DNA of 22,142 nt from Lachnospiraceae bacterium (GCA_024689605.1 JAILDD010000001.1:1-22142); one strand, 5' to 3'. Numbered from the stretch's first letter, positions 13,337 to 21,120 are shown. Made by a program: numbers and translations. The notes: generated by a model from the letters alone, not told the origin.

Positions 13337-15049
13337 ATGTCTGACGGATTAAAAAAATCACTTGTGATACAGGGGTCCATCCTTGCGATGGCGGGACTTA
13401 TATCAAAAGTGATAGGATTCCTGTACAGGATTCCGATGGCTAACATACTGGGCAATGAGGGAAACGGATTGTATTCTGTTTCTTTTGGTATATATAATAT
13501 TGCACTGACCCTTTCTTCGTATAGCATGCCACTTGCAGTTTCAAAGCTGGTAAGTGCCCGGATAGCAAGGGGAAAGTATAAGAATTCCCACAGGATATTT
13601 AATATTGCCATACTTTTTTCGCTGACTACAGGCTTGATTGCCTGGGGGGCGCTTTTCTTTGGTGCGAGATTTCTTGCGGAAATTTATCAAAAGCCGGGAC
13701 TTGAGTACCCTTTAAGGATACTTGCGCCTACTACATTTGTGGTAGCCCTTCTGGGGACCTGCCGCGGCTTTTTTCAGGGACACAGGAATATGGTGCCGAC
13801 GGCCATTTCCCAGGTGATAGAGCAGATAGTGAATGCTATTGTCAGCATAATGGCTGCAGTGACATTTGTAAAATCCATTGGTGAGATAGAGTCGACACAG
13901 CCGACGCTGTCTGTGTTCCTGTATGATCCCGACACCATGTCGGCTGCCGCTGCGGGAGCTACGGGAGGTACACTGGGAACATTTACGGGGGCTCTTGTGG
14001 CCCTTCTCATGTTTGTGCTGCTTTTTATAATGAGTGAGAAGCGCATAAAAAAAGAGGCCTCAGGAGACGATCTGCCGGATGAAGAGAAACGTCTTTTGTG
14101 GAAGGCTCTTATAGCAACGGTTTTTCCTATCATAATAAGTCAGTCTGTTTATCAGCTTGGCTATACCCTTGACGACCTGATATTCGGTAATCTCGTGGTC
14201 AGGGTTCAGCAGATCTCACAGGCAGAAACTACAGTGATGCAGGGAATCTTTAATACCCAGTATAATCAGATGATCAATCTTCCTGCTGCTATTGCGACGG
14301 CTATGGCTTCTGCTACGATCCCGACAATCGTGGCTGCTTTTTCCAGAAAAGATACGGCTGAACTGAAACGTAAGACCGACCAGGTATTTAAATTTACACT
14401 GCTGATAGCACTTCCTTCAGCTGTTGGCCTGGCTGTTATGGCTGACCCGGTAATGCAGACGCTGTTTCCGAGATTGGGTGATAAAATGGGAATGGCGGTG
14501 CTTCTTCTGCAGACCGGTTCTTCTGCTATTGTGTTTTATACTATGTCAACGATCTCGTCATCCGTGCTCCAGGGATGCGACCGCATGTGGACACCGGTGT
14601 TTCATGCGGCAATCTCTCTTAATATACATGTGATACTTCTGATCGCATTGCTTTGTTCAACTGATATGAATGTTATGGCTCTTATCATAGGGAATGTGTC
14701 ATTTCCTCTTATTACGTCGGTACTCAATATGGTCAGCCTGCGCAGGCGTACGGGGTATTCTCTTGACTGGAAAAAGACCTTTATACTGCCGGGACTTGCT
14801 GCCGTCATTATGGGGGCTGTGACCTCTGGTATATTGTATGTTTTAAAGCTGCTTGGCGTGGGAAATATAATTCAGCTTCTGGTACCTATATTCATTGCTG
14901 TCCCGGTTTACTCAGCGATGGTTTTTGTGTTGAAAGCGGTGTCAATTGAGGAGGCTGTCTCGCTTCCACTCATAGGAAAATATATCGGTAAGACGGTCAG
15001 ACTGCTGGATAGAAAAAAGAGTAAAAATAAGAACAGAAATAAGAGGTGA
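13337..15049 (+). CDS. MOP-superfamily flippase, polysaccharide biosynthesis/SpoVB type
   Basis: 570 residues from the ATG at 13337, with about 14 hydrophobic segments. Family landmarks: SLVIQGSILAMAGLISKVIG and FLYRIPMANILGNEGNGLYS at the N-terminus; SSYSMPLAVSKLVSARIARG; FRGFFQGHRNMVPTAISQVIEQ-like region after helix 4; and the inter-lobe AGATGGTLGTFTGALVALL. These match the SpoVB/YtgP/MurJ-related branch of Bacillota that moves undecaprenyl-linked sugars or peptidoglycan precursors across the membrane. The exact substrate cannot be told. The C-terminus is strongly basic (DRKKSKNKNRNKR), so it is cytosolic. The ribosome binding site is poor (AGGGCG at 13307-13312 is too far), so the start rests on family alignment. 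A TTG at 13331 is two codons upstream. Confidence 0.9.
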   Translation: MSDGLKKSLVIQGSILAMAGLISKVIGFLYRIPMANILGNEGNGLYSVSFGIYNIALTLSSYSMPLAVSKLVSARIARGKYKNSHRIFNIAILFSLTTGLIAWGALFFGARFLAEIYQKPGLEYPLRILAPTTFVVALLGTCRGFFQGHRNMVPTAISQVIEQIVNAIVSIMAAVTFVKSIGEIESTQPTLSVFLYDPDTMSAAAAGATGGTLGTFTGALVALLMFVLLFIMSEKRIKKEASGDDLPDEEKRLLWKALIATVFPIIISQSVYQLGYTLDDLIFGNLVVRVQQISQAETTVMQGIFNTQYNQMINLPAAIATAMASATIPTIVAAFSRKDTAELKRKTDQVFKFTLLIALPSAVGLAVMADPVMQTLFPRLGDKMGMAVLLLQTGSSAIVFYTMSTISSSVLQGCDRMWTPVFHAAISLNIHVILLIALLCSTDMNVMALIIGNVSFPLITSVLNMVSLRRRTGYSLDWKKTFILPGLAAVIMGAVTSGILYVLKLLGVGNIIQLLVPIFIAVPVYSAMVFVLKAVSIEEAVSLPLIGKYIGKTVRLLDRKKSKNKNRNKR

Positions 15050-15065
15050 CAGACCCCGCAAAAGC

Positions 15066-15094
15066 TTGAAAAAGCTACTGTATTGTGCTATAAC
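15066..15094 (+). promoter_or_regulatory. Promoter before the GNAT gene, flanked by inverted arms
   Basis: TTGAAA at 15066-15071, 17 bases, TATAAC at 15089-15094. AAGCTTG (15062-15068) and CAAGCTT (15094-15100) form a 7-base inverted repeat that overlaps both boxes, a possible operator. It would drive the GNAT, 76-residue and RidA genes as one unit. Confidence 0.5.
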
Positions 15095-15128
15095 AAGCTT
15101 GAGTGAAAATTGACAGGGAGTATGCTTT

Positions 15129-15644
15129 ATGAAAGAAAATATTCTTTTGTTTGTTACTTCAAATCTTGCTGTCAGACGCCTTGTGCCGGATGACGCGGAG
15201 CTTTTGTACAAGTATTCAAAAGAGGCTTCGAATAGGGAACTTCCCAACGACATTTTTGATAGTCTTGAGGATGCCAAGAGGCGTCTGGACCTGGTGATAG
15301 CGAATTACAGGATCGAACATCTCCCGGTATATTTCGGGGTTGTACTTAAGAGCGAAAATAGGCTTATCGGTGTGCTTTCCTATAAGCGTATGCCGGATTA
15401 CAATATCATGATAAATTTTTCCATTGCGGAGGAGTACCAGCATCACGGGTATGCAACGGAGCTTATCCGTGCGGCGGGGGACAATGTCAAGGAACACTTG
15501 AGCGTTGATAAGGCATTTGTCTGTATCAGGTCCTCCAATGAACATGCCAGACGGGCACTGGAAGCTGCGGGTTTCTGTCTTGTGGAAGAAGGGGAGCATG
15601 AATGGTATGGGACAAAGCAGCCCATATGCAAGTACAGGATCTGA
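15129..15644 (+). CDS. GNAT family N-acetyltransferase (RimJ/RimL-like)
   Basis: 171 residues, the usual length. Landmarks of the GNAT fold: strand 1 with LAVRRLVPDDAELLYKYS, strand 4 YFGVVLKSENRLIGVLSYKR, strand 4/5 with NIMINFSIAEEYQHHGYATE (the motif A acetyl-CoA loop, here QHHGYA in place of Q/RxxGxG/A), then IRSSNEHARRALEAAGFCLV. It should transfer an acetyl group from acetyl-CoA to an amine, perhaps a protein N-terminus; the substrate is not predictable. GGGAG at 15116-15120 is eight bases before the ATG. The next gene starts 12 bases after the stop with its ribosome binding site overlapping this stop, so they are co-translated. Confidence 0.87.
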   Translation: MKENILLFVTSNLAVRRLVPDDAELLYKYSKEASNRELPNDIFDSLEDAKRRLDLVIANYRIEHLPVYFGVVLKSENRLIGVLSYKRMPDYNIMINFSIAEEYQHHGYATELIRAAGDNVKEHLSVDKAFVCIRSSNEHARRALEAAGFCLVEEGEHEWYGTKQPICKYRI

Positions 15645-15656
15645 GGAGATAGCAGC

Positions 15657-15887
15657 ATGCGTATCATGGATTTTAAAATGGAAAGGCCGGGACTCCTTAA
15701 GGAAGGGGACAAGGTCACTGTTACAGAGGGTTCCTTGCCCCACAGTTATTACTATACTATCAACCCGTCTCTGGCAATGTCCGGCAATTTTGCAATAGCT
15801 GAGAGGCTTAAAGTCCTTGAGGGCGTAGTTCAGTCGATTGATGAGACAGAACGCGGATTTTATGTTAAAGTAGGATTTGATGAATGA
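15657..15887 (+). CDS. Conserved-looking small protein (76 residues) between GNAT and RidA genes
   Basis: 76 residues from the ATG at 15657; GAGGAG at 15643-15648 spans the previous stop. Sequence landmarks: MRIMDFKMERPGLLKEGDKV, SLPHSYYYTINPSLAMSGNF and VLEGVVQSIDETERGFYVKV. The pattern of alternating hydrophobic strands with a GDKV turn suggests a small beta protein, soluble, without Cys. In-frame ATGs at 15666 and 15678 are possible but less well spaced. Not recognised. Its position in a tight three-gene run with RidA makes a metabolic or repair-linked role possible, but this is inference. Confidence 0.75.
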   Translation: MRIMDFKMERPGLLKEGDKVTVTEGSLPHSYYYTINPSLAMSGNFAIAERLKVLEGVVQSIDETERGFYVKVGFDE

Positions 15888-15916
15888 AAATACAACAAGC
15901 AATACGGAGGTAAATT

Positions 15917-16294
15917 ATGAAAGTTATCAGTACGGAAAAAGCACCTGCAGCAATCGGACCTTATTCACAGGCAATAATAGCGGGAGATATGCTTTTTGCT
16001 TCAGGCCAGATTCCTATCAATCCGGCTACCGGAGAAATTGAGGCAGTAGGCATAAGGGCACAGGCTGAGCAGGCTATCAAGAATGTCGGAGAAATTCTGA
16101 AGGCTGCCGGCACAGATTATGAGCATGTGGTAAAGACCACCTGTTTCCTGGCTGACATGGGTGATTTTGCAGCATTCAATGCAGTTTATTCAGAGTATTT
16201 TGTTTCCAAGCCTGCAAGAAGCTGTGTTGCGGTAAAGGATCTGCCCAAGGGAGTTTTATGCGAGGTTGAGGTTACTGCATATCTTGGTGAATGA
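15917..16294 (+). CDS. ridA: 2-iminobutanoate/2-iminopropanoate deaminase RidA
   Basis: 125 residues, standard length for the YjgF/YER057c/UK114 family. It has AAIGPYSQAIIAGDMLFASG at the N-terminus, the active-site Arg101 in KPARSCVAV and Glu116 in CEVEVTAYLGE, matching the Arg and Glu that define the RidA subgroup. It hydrolyses reactive enamine/imine intermediates released by PLP-dependent dehydratases to 2-keto acids, protecting other PLP enzymes. It is a cytosolic trimer in the family. GGAGG at 15906-15910, six bases before the ATG. It is the last gene of the run that starts at 15129, and a structured terminator follows. Confidence 0.94.
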   Translation: MKVISTEKAPAAIGPYSQAIIAGDMLFASGQIPINPATGEIEAVGIRAQAEQAIKNVGEILKAAGTDYEHVVKTTCFLADMGDFAAFNAVYSEYFVSKPARSCVAVKDLPKGVLCEVEVTAYLGE

Positions 16295-16335
16295 TACCGG
16301 TTTACGTTGCTGTTCACAGATGAAAAGATGGTTAC

Positions 16336-16416
16336 GCGGACACTAACAATGCTTTCGGATTGCTGCAGCATGTGCTTCAGTCCGCAGGCAGGTGTGAGGT
16401 GTCCGCTGTTTTTTAT
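16336..16416 (+). terminator. Structured terminator with a large folded loop after ridA
   Basis: The outer stem GCGGACAC (16336-16343) pairs perfectly with GTGTCCGC (16399-16406) and is followed by TGTTTTTT. The 55-base loop is folded: CGGATTG (16356-16362) pairs with CAGTCCG (16378-16384), seven pairs with one G.T. Inside it is an AGC-ATGT-GCT tip. GTCCGC at 16380-16385 can also pair with the left arm of the outer stem, so two exclusive folds are possible, as in a switch. It lies 34 bases before the GT4 start. Confidence 0.6.
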
Positions 16417-16449
16417 AAATAAAAGGATTTTGTATATTAAGGGGGTATT

Positions 16450-18054
16450 ATGCACGTTTGTCTTTTAAATGATTCTTTTCCGCCTGTCATAGACGGTGTT
16501 GCAAATGTTGTAATGAACTATGCAGGCATTATGACTAAGCAGGATATGGCTGATGTCATAGTTGCAACGCCTAAGTATCCTGATGCGGATTATGACAGCT
16601 ATCCGTATCCTGTTGTTCCGTACAGGAGCTTTGACACCACGGAAATAGTAAAAGGATACAGGGCAGGAAACCCTTTTAATCATGAGGCCATAGAAAGGCT
16701 TAAGAAATTTTCCCCTGATATCATTCACAGCCACTGCCCGGTATCCTCTACCATAATGGCGAGAATTCTTCGAAATGAGACAGATGCCCCTATAGTATTT
16801 ACGTATCATACGAAGTTTGACGTTGACATTGCAAGGGCTGTAAAGGCGGAGTTCCTGCAAAAGGAGAGCATACGTGCGCTGGTGGCAAACATCTCTGTCT
16901 GTGATGAAGTATGGGTTGTAAGCGAAGGCGCCGGTGAAAACTTAAAGAGTCTTGGGTACGAGGGTGAATACACTGTAGTATCAAATGGCGTGGACTTTGC
17001 CAAGGGCCTTGCGGACCGGGACAAAGTTAGGGAAGTTACGGGGGTTTTTGACCTTCCGGAAGACCTGCCGCTTTATCTTTTTGTGGGCAGGCTGATGAAA
17101 TACAAGGGGCTTATGATAATAGCCGATGCACTGTCGGAACTGTCGGATGAGGGCATTGACTACAGGATGGCATTCGTCGGCAGCGGAGCTGATGCAAAGG
17201 AAATGCAGGATACATTCATTCACAGGGGAATAACCGTGGATGTTGTAAATGAAGACGGAAAAGTGACCACTGTGCAGGGAACCGGAACCGGACGTGTCAT
17301 TTTTACGGGTGCTATCCATGAGAGGGAGAACTTAAGGGCCTGGAATACGAGGGCGGATCTTTTCTTATTCCCGTCCACATATGATACCAACGGAATAGTG
17401 GTGCGTGAGGCTGCGGCCTGCGGACTGGCAAGCGTGCTGGTAAAGGATTCATGTGCGGCAGAGGGGATAACTGACGGACGCAACGGCTATCTCATCGAGG
17501 AGAACGGAGAGTCAATGGCAGCGCTTTTGAGGGAGCTTGGAAGGAATCCTGAAAAGATGCGTGAATGCGGCCGGCATGCAATGGATGAGATATACATATC
17601 CTGGGAAAGTGCAGTGCATGATGCATATGCAAGATATGAGGAGCTGATAGAAAAACGTGATGACAGACTGTTTGCAGAGATGCTTGAACACAGGAGCCTG
17701 CTTGAAAGAAAGAGGCTGGGCGGATTTATTACGGATTCGAAGAGCTTTAATGACAGAATGCATAGGCATCTTTCTGATGATTTCTATGATTTCGCGGCAG
17801 AGCTTCATAAGAGTACCGAACGTATGATAGAGCTTCCGAAGTCTATATATTTCGGCATGGAGGAAAATGTGTACGACGTGCTGGACGGCATAAGCAAATC
17901 ATCCAAGAACGCACTGAATGATATAAGCAGGACTTCGAGGACTGCACTGAATGACATAGGGAGATCATCAAAGAACGCGTTAAATGATATTCGGGAAAAA
18001 GGCGGAGAAATAAAAAAAGCAATAATAGATGATAACAAAGGAACAAAAATCTGA
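16450..18054 (+). CDS. GT4 glycosyltransferase (diacylglycerol glucosyltransferase-like) with 11-residue repeat tail
   Basis: 534 residues. A GT-B fold: N-terminal NDSFPPVIDGVANVVMNYA, DIIHSHCPVSSTIMARIL and FTYHTKFD; C-terminal lobe with LYLFVGRLMKYKGLMIIADA and the donor-site segment PSTYDTNGIVVREAAACGL. There the usual E-x7-E is D-x7-E, as in many clostridial members. The nearest known activity is alpha-glucosyl transfer to diacylglycerol at the inner membrane face, inferred from the N-terminal pattern. About 120 residues beyond the catalytic core are helical and end in three 11-residue repeats (481-513) of ISKSSKNALND type, which could form a membrane-surface helix. The ribosome binding site AAGGGGG is only four bases from the ATG. 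The GH13 gene follows directly, and the two form an operon. Confidence 0.88.
   Translation: MHVCLLNDSFPPVIDGVANVVMNYAGIMTKQDMADVIVATPKYPDADYDSYPYPVVPYRSFDTTEIVKGYRAGNPFNHEAIERLKKFSPDIIHSHCPVSSTIMARILRNETDAPIVFTYHTKFDVDIARAVKAEFLQKESIRALVANISVCDEVWVVSEGAGENLKSLGYEGEYTVVSNGVDFAKGLADRDKVREVTGVFDLPEDLPLYLFVGRLMKYKGLMIIADALSELSDEGIDYRMAFVGSGADAKEMQDTFIHRGITVDVVNEDGKVTTVQGTGTGRVIFTGAIHERENLRAWNTRADLFLFPSTYDTNGIVVREAAACGLASVLVKDSCAAEGITDGRNGYLIEENGESMAALLRELGRNPEKMRECGRHAMDEIYISWESAVHDAYARYEELIEKRDDRLFAEMLEHRSLLERKRLGGFITDSKSFNDRMHRHLSDDFYDFAAELHKSTERMIELPKSIYFGMEENVYDVLDGISKSSKNALNDISRTSRTALNDIGRSSKNALNDIREKGGEIKKAIIDDNKGTKI
17890..17988 (+). repeat. Three 33-bp coding repeats (11-residue units) in the GT4 tail
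   Basis: Units at 17890-17922, 17923-17955 and 17956-17988 encode ISKSSKNALND, ISRTSRTALND and IGRSSKNALND; a fourth, partial unit starts IREKG. Third-position differences show that the protein pattern is maintained. An 11-residue period suits an 11/3 amphipathic helix of the kind that lies on lipid surfaces, with Lys/Arg bands and Ala/Leu/Ile on one face. Confidence 0.88.
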
Positions 18055-18082
18055 TATTAGTGACGCGGCGTGTGAGGGGAAA

Positions 18083-19807
18083 ATGAGAAAAAACGACTGG
18101 TACAAATATATGTCATTTTACCAGATCTGGATTCGTTCATTTATGGACGGGAACGGGGACGGAATAGGGGATCTGGAAGGCGTATACGGAAAGCTTGAAT
18201 ATATTAAGAACCTTGGGGTGGATGGCATATGGTTTTCACCCATATATCCTTCTCCTAATGCTGATTTCGGGTATGACATATCCGATTACAAGGACATCCA
18301 TCCTGACTACGGCACCCTGGATGATTTTAAGAAGGTGTTAAACAAGGCGCATCGTCTGGGACTTAAGGTCATTATGGATCTGGTCATAAACCATACATCC
18401 GACGAGCATCCCTGGTTTATTGAAAGCAGGAAGGGTAAGGACAATCCCTACAGTGACTATTACATCTGGCGGGACAAGCCAAACAACTGGGAGTCCATAC
18501 TGGAGGGAAATGCCTGGGAATATGATGAGCAGAGAGGCCAGTATTACTTGCATCTTTTTGCAAAAAAACAGCCTGATTTAAACATGGACAATCCGAAAGT
18601 CCGGGAGGAAGTAAAGAGCATACTGCGCTTCTGGCTGGACATGGGAGTGGACGGATTCCGGGAGGATGTTATTAATTTCATATCCAAAAAAGAGGGGCTT
18701 CCCGACGGCCTTCCCTTTGTGCCTGTTGTAAACGGTATGCCCCACTATAAGGACGGCCCGCATATACATGATTATCTCGGAGAATTCCGTAAAGTCTGTG
18801 AAGAGTATGACTGTTTTCAGCTGGGTGAAGGCCCTATGACTACAGTTAAGTCTGCCATGAACTATCTGACAGGTCCCACAAAATCCCTGGATATGATGTT
18901 CTCTTTTGACCACATGATGGCGGACTGTCTTTACACGGAATATGTGCACAGACCCTTTGATCTGCGCAAATACAAACGTGCATTGTCGAAATGGCAGTAT
19001 GCCCTTGCGGGCAAGGCATGGAATGCGCTGTACATAGAAAACCATGACCATCCCAGGATCATTAGCCGTTACGGAAGCGAGAGGCTGCGCAGGGAGAGCG
19101 GCACCTCTCTGGCGGTAAGCTATCTCTTCCTGCAGGGAACGCCTTTTATATATCAGGGCCAGGAAATAGGCATGACAAATATACGCCTTAAGTCCATTGA
19201 CGATTATGTGGATGTTTCTTCAAAGACGAACTATCACAAGTACAACCTTAAAGATACTGTGGAGCGTCGGCTGAAGCGTATACATTTTTCCAGCCGTGAT
19301 TCTTCACGTACTCCCATGCAGTGGAACGGCAGTAGATATGCCGGATTTTCTACGCATAGGCCCTGGTTTTTCGTGAATCCGAATTACAGGAAAGTGAACG
19401 TGGCAAGCCAGGAGCATGATGCTGACAGCATACTGAATTTCTACAGGAAATGCCTTAAGATCAGGCGTCACAGCAGGACACTGGTATACGGTTCATACAA
19501 AGAATATTTTCCGAATGACAGGCATATCTATATGTATGAGAGAAGGCTGGGAGATATATGCTATCTGGTGATGTGCTCATTTTCAAAGCTTCCGGTCAGG
19601 GTAAGGATTCCCCATGAATTTGTGGGAAAGAAGGCTAAACTTGTGATTGCTAATTACAATGAGAATACAGAGGACGGACACCGTCTCAGGAATGCCGCAA
19701 AGGCAATCCTTTATTCAGATGCTGTTTCTCATGAGGGAATGGGAGACGCGATAGGTAAAGAGTGGTTTGCACCTTATGAAGCCAGGGTGTACCGCTTCAG
19801 GCTGTAA
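18083..19807 (+). CDS. GH13 alpha-glucosidase, oligo-1,6-glucosidase type
   Basis: 574 residues from the ATG at 18083, chosen because MRKNDWYKYMSFYQIWIRSF matches the family N-terminus; GAGGGG (18074-18079) is only three bases before it. An in-frame ATG at 18029 adds 18 residues inside the GT4 gene. The (beta/alpha)8 barrel regions are clear: DLVINHTSDEHPWF, the nucleophile Asp195 in DGFREDVINFI, acid/base Glu249 (QLGEGPMTTV) and Asp322 in ENHDHPR. The Val after the nucleophile (DV) is the residue that in this subfamily favours alpha-1,6 over alpha-1,4 bonds. A C-terminal beta domain follows. It has no signal peptide, so it acts in the cytosol on imported oligosaccharides or glucosyl products. 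The 3' end overlaps the convergent GGDEF gene by 11 bases. Confidence 0.92.
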   Translation: MRKNDWYKYMSFYQIWIRSFMDGNGDGIGDLEGVYGKLEYIKNLGVDGIWFSPIYPSPNADFGYDISDYKDIHPDYGTLDDFKKVLNKAHRLGLKVIMDLVINHTSDEHPWFIESRKGKDNPYSDYYIWRDKPNNWESILEGNAWEYDEQRGQYYLHLFAKKQPDLNMDNPKVREEVKSILRFWLDMGVDGFREDVINFISKKEGLPDGLPFVPVVNGMPHYKDGPHIHDYLGEFRKVCEEYDCFQLGEGPMTTVKSAMNYLTGPTKSLDMMFSFDHMMADCLYTEYVHRPFDLRKYKRALSKWQYALAGKAWNALYIENHDHPRIISRYGSERLRRESGTSLAVSYLFLQGTPFIYQGQEIGMTNIRLKSIDDYVDVSSKTNYHKYNLKDTVERRLKRIHFSSRDSSRTPMQWNGSRYAGFSTHRPWFFVNPNYRKVNVASQEHDADSILNFYRKCLKIRRHSRTLVYGSYKEYFPNDRHIYMYERRLGDICYLVMCSFSKLPVRVRIPHEFVGKKAKLVIANYNENTEDGHRLRNAAKAILYSDAVSHEGMGDAIGKEWFAPYEARVYRFRL

Positions 19808-20891
19808 AGATAGTGTAGCGGTTTTTTCCTTCGTTTTTTGAGCGGTAAAGGGCTTCGTCGGCATAGGCAAAATAATCGTCATAGCTGTCGCCGCTGCCAG
19901 CTTTAGTTATGCCTGCTGAACAGGTTATGCTGCACTGGGCATTACTGAATTCCTCTGCTATGTCAGCAAATATTGCATCCATAGTTTCAAGTGCGCTGTC
20001 CTGGTCGTTCCTTGCTAAGAACATGGTGAATTCATCTCCGCCAAATCTGGAGATTATATCCCGGGGTCTTTGGTTTTTCTTAAGTATTGAGGCAACTTTC
20101 TTTATCACCTCATCACCGTAGAGGTGCCCCTGTGTATCATTTATTTTTTTGAATTCATCAATGTCAAGCACAACGAAGTAACCGCTGTGGCTGGGGTAGT
20201 TTAAATAGCTTTCAGTTATTGTCCGGGCAGTTCCCCTGCGGAGCAGGCCTGTCAGGTCATCCGTATTGCGGGCTTTTTCGATATAGAGTCTGTCTGCAAT
20301 GGACTGCATCCTTTTGTAAGCGAATATCCAGTTGCACATAAGGGCGGCGATAAGGATGGACACTGCATTTACCGTATCGATCATATGAAGTGACGGAACT
20401 TTGAAAAAGCGCAGCAGTATGCAGTATGCGACGGTGGATACTATAAGCAGTACATCCATACGGTATGGCAGGTCTATCATCAGGAACGGAGTCACTAATA
20501 GGAGCGCAACGAATATGGTTCCGCCGGTTTCCGGGTTGGCGGAAAAAATCGCGCTGTTAAGTATTCCGTAGATAAGGAGGCAGGCTGCCTGCATAAAACA
20601 TATGGTTTGGGTAACAACTTTTTTTGCTTCTTTAAAGATCTTTCTGAATAGTATGAATACAAGTGACGAAAGAAACAAAAAAAGGTAAGCCGGCAGAACA
20701 TTGCGGCTCAGCAGTCCGGATACTGAAAGCAGGGAGAGCAGAGCACCGGCAACAACGGTTATGAAACTGAGACCGTTCATTGTGGAGTTGTTTTCCCTGA
20801 CTAGAATATAGTTAGACTCCCTATAAAGTCTTTTGGAAAGACCGTTATAAAGTATATGTTTTTTTATGTTTTGTATTGATGGAAGTCTCAT
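19797..20891 (-). CDS. Six-TM diguanylate cyclase with I-site
   Basis: 364 residues from the ATG at 20891 (minus strand), with AGAGG nine bases upstream; a TTG codon just before it is a less likely start. Six hydrophobic segments lie at about 40-61, 66-84, 92-111, 122-139, 143-161 and 171-190 and form an unnamed membrane sensor. A short helix leads to the GGDEF domain (about 205-364), which begins DDLTGLLRRGTARTITESY. It has the metal site LDIDEFKKINDTQGHLYGD, the active-site GGDEF at 284-288 and the inhibitory RPRD at 275-278, five residues before it. It should therefore make c-di-GMP and be held back by its product. The tail overlaps the GH13 gene by 11 bases, end to end. Its promoter is divergent from glnN. 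Confidence 0.94.
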   Translation of the reverse strand: MRLPSIQNIKKHILYNGLSKRLYRESNYILVRENNSTMNGLSFITVVAGALLSLLSVSGLLSRNVLPAYLFLFLSSLVFILFRKIFKEAKKVVTQTICFMQAACLLIYGILNSAIFSANPETGGTIFVALLLVTPFLMIDLPYRMDVLLIVSTVAYCILLRFFKVPSLHMIDTVNAVSILIAALMCNWIFAYKRMQSIADRLYIEKARNTDDLTGLLRRGTARTITESYLNYPSHSGYFVVLDIDEFKKINDTQGHLYGDEVIKKVASILKKNQRPRDIISRFGGDEFTMFLARNDQDSALETMDAIFADIAEEFSNAQCSITCSAGITKAGSGDSYDDYFAYADEALYRSKNEGKNRYTIFTA

Positions 20892-20927
20892 CAATCCATG
20901 CCTCTTTCCTTTAAAAACACAAGCTAT

Positions 20928-20956
20928 ATTTTACCGAAAGATAAAGCTTAGGTCAA
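20928..20956 (-). promoter_or_regulatory. Promoter of the minus-strand GGDEF gene
   Basis: Read on the minus strand: TTGACC (20956-20951), 17 bases, TAAAAT (20933-20928). Transcription should start near 20921, leaving a leader of about 30 bases. Confidence 0.7.
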
Positions 20957-20973
20957 AGGGGGAGGATCCCTTT
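20955..20973. repeat. Inverted repeat in the divergent GGDEF/glnN region
   Basis: AAAGGG, seven bases, CCCTTT. It touches the -35 box of the minus-strand promoter and lies upstream of an A/T-tract region (about 20974-21005) that may act as an UP element for glnN. It may be a regulator site; no known consensus was matched. Confidence 0.35.
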
Positions 20974-21005
20974 TCAAATTTTTTAAAATTTTAAAAAAAA
21001 TATTC

Positions 21006-21034
21006 TTGACAAATTTTTGATATGCATTTACTAT
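21006..21034 (+). promoter_or_regulatory. glnN promoter
   Basis: TTGACA (21006-21011), 17 bases, TACTAT (21029-21034), preceded by about 30 bases of A and T tracts. The start should be near 21041, only about 10 bases before a terminator hairpin. Confidence 0.8.
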
Positions 21035-21050
21035 GAACACGTGAGACAAG

Positions 21051-21089
21051 GGCGTCTCGGAGATTACTCCGAGGCGCCTTTTCTTTTTT
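21051..21089 (+). terminator. Strong terminator hairpin in the glnN leader (attenuator candidate)
   Basis: GGCGTCTCGGAG (21051-21062) and CTCCGAGGCGCC (21067-21078) form 12 pairs with one T.G around the loop ATTA, followed by TTTTCTTTTTT. It lies between the glnN promoter and the gene, so transcription of glnN must pass it. It has no T-tract on the other side, so it acts in the glnN direction only. Confidence 0.85.
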
Positions 21090-21100
21090 CCTAAAACAAA

Positions 21101-21120
21101 GCTGTTGGATAAAAAACAGC
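21101..21120 (+). other. Second small hairpin in the glnN leader
   Basis: GCTGTT (21101-21106) and AACAGC (21115-21120) around an 8-base loop, ending 10 bases before the glnN ribosome binding site (AAGGAGG, 21131-21137). It may help stability or start access. Confidence 0.4.

Noticed and set aside
17890..17988. CRISPR or satellite repeat
   Set aside because: Contiguous 33-bp units, in frame in the GT4 gene, with third-position divergence typical of coding repeats.
19797..19807. 11-base end-to-end overlap of the GH13 and GGDEF genes as a special regulatory element
   Set aside because: Short convergent overlaps are common and no hairpin terminator or other structure is visible there.
21041..21090. 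ANTAR-type antiterminator element before glnN
   Set aside because: Only one stem with a 4-base loop fits after the predicted start; the paired hexaloop hairpins with conserved A and G are absent.
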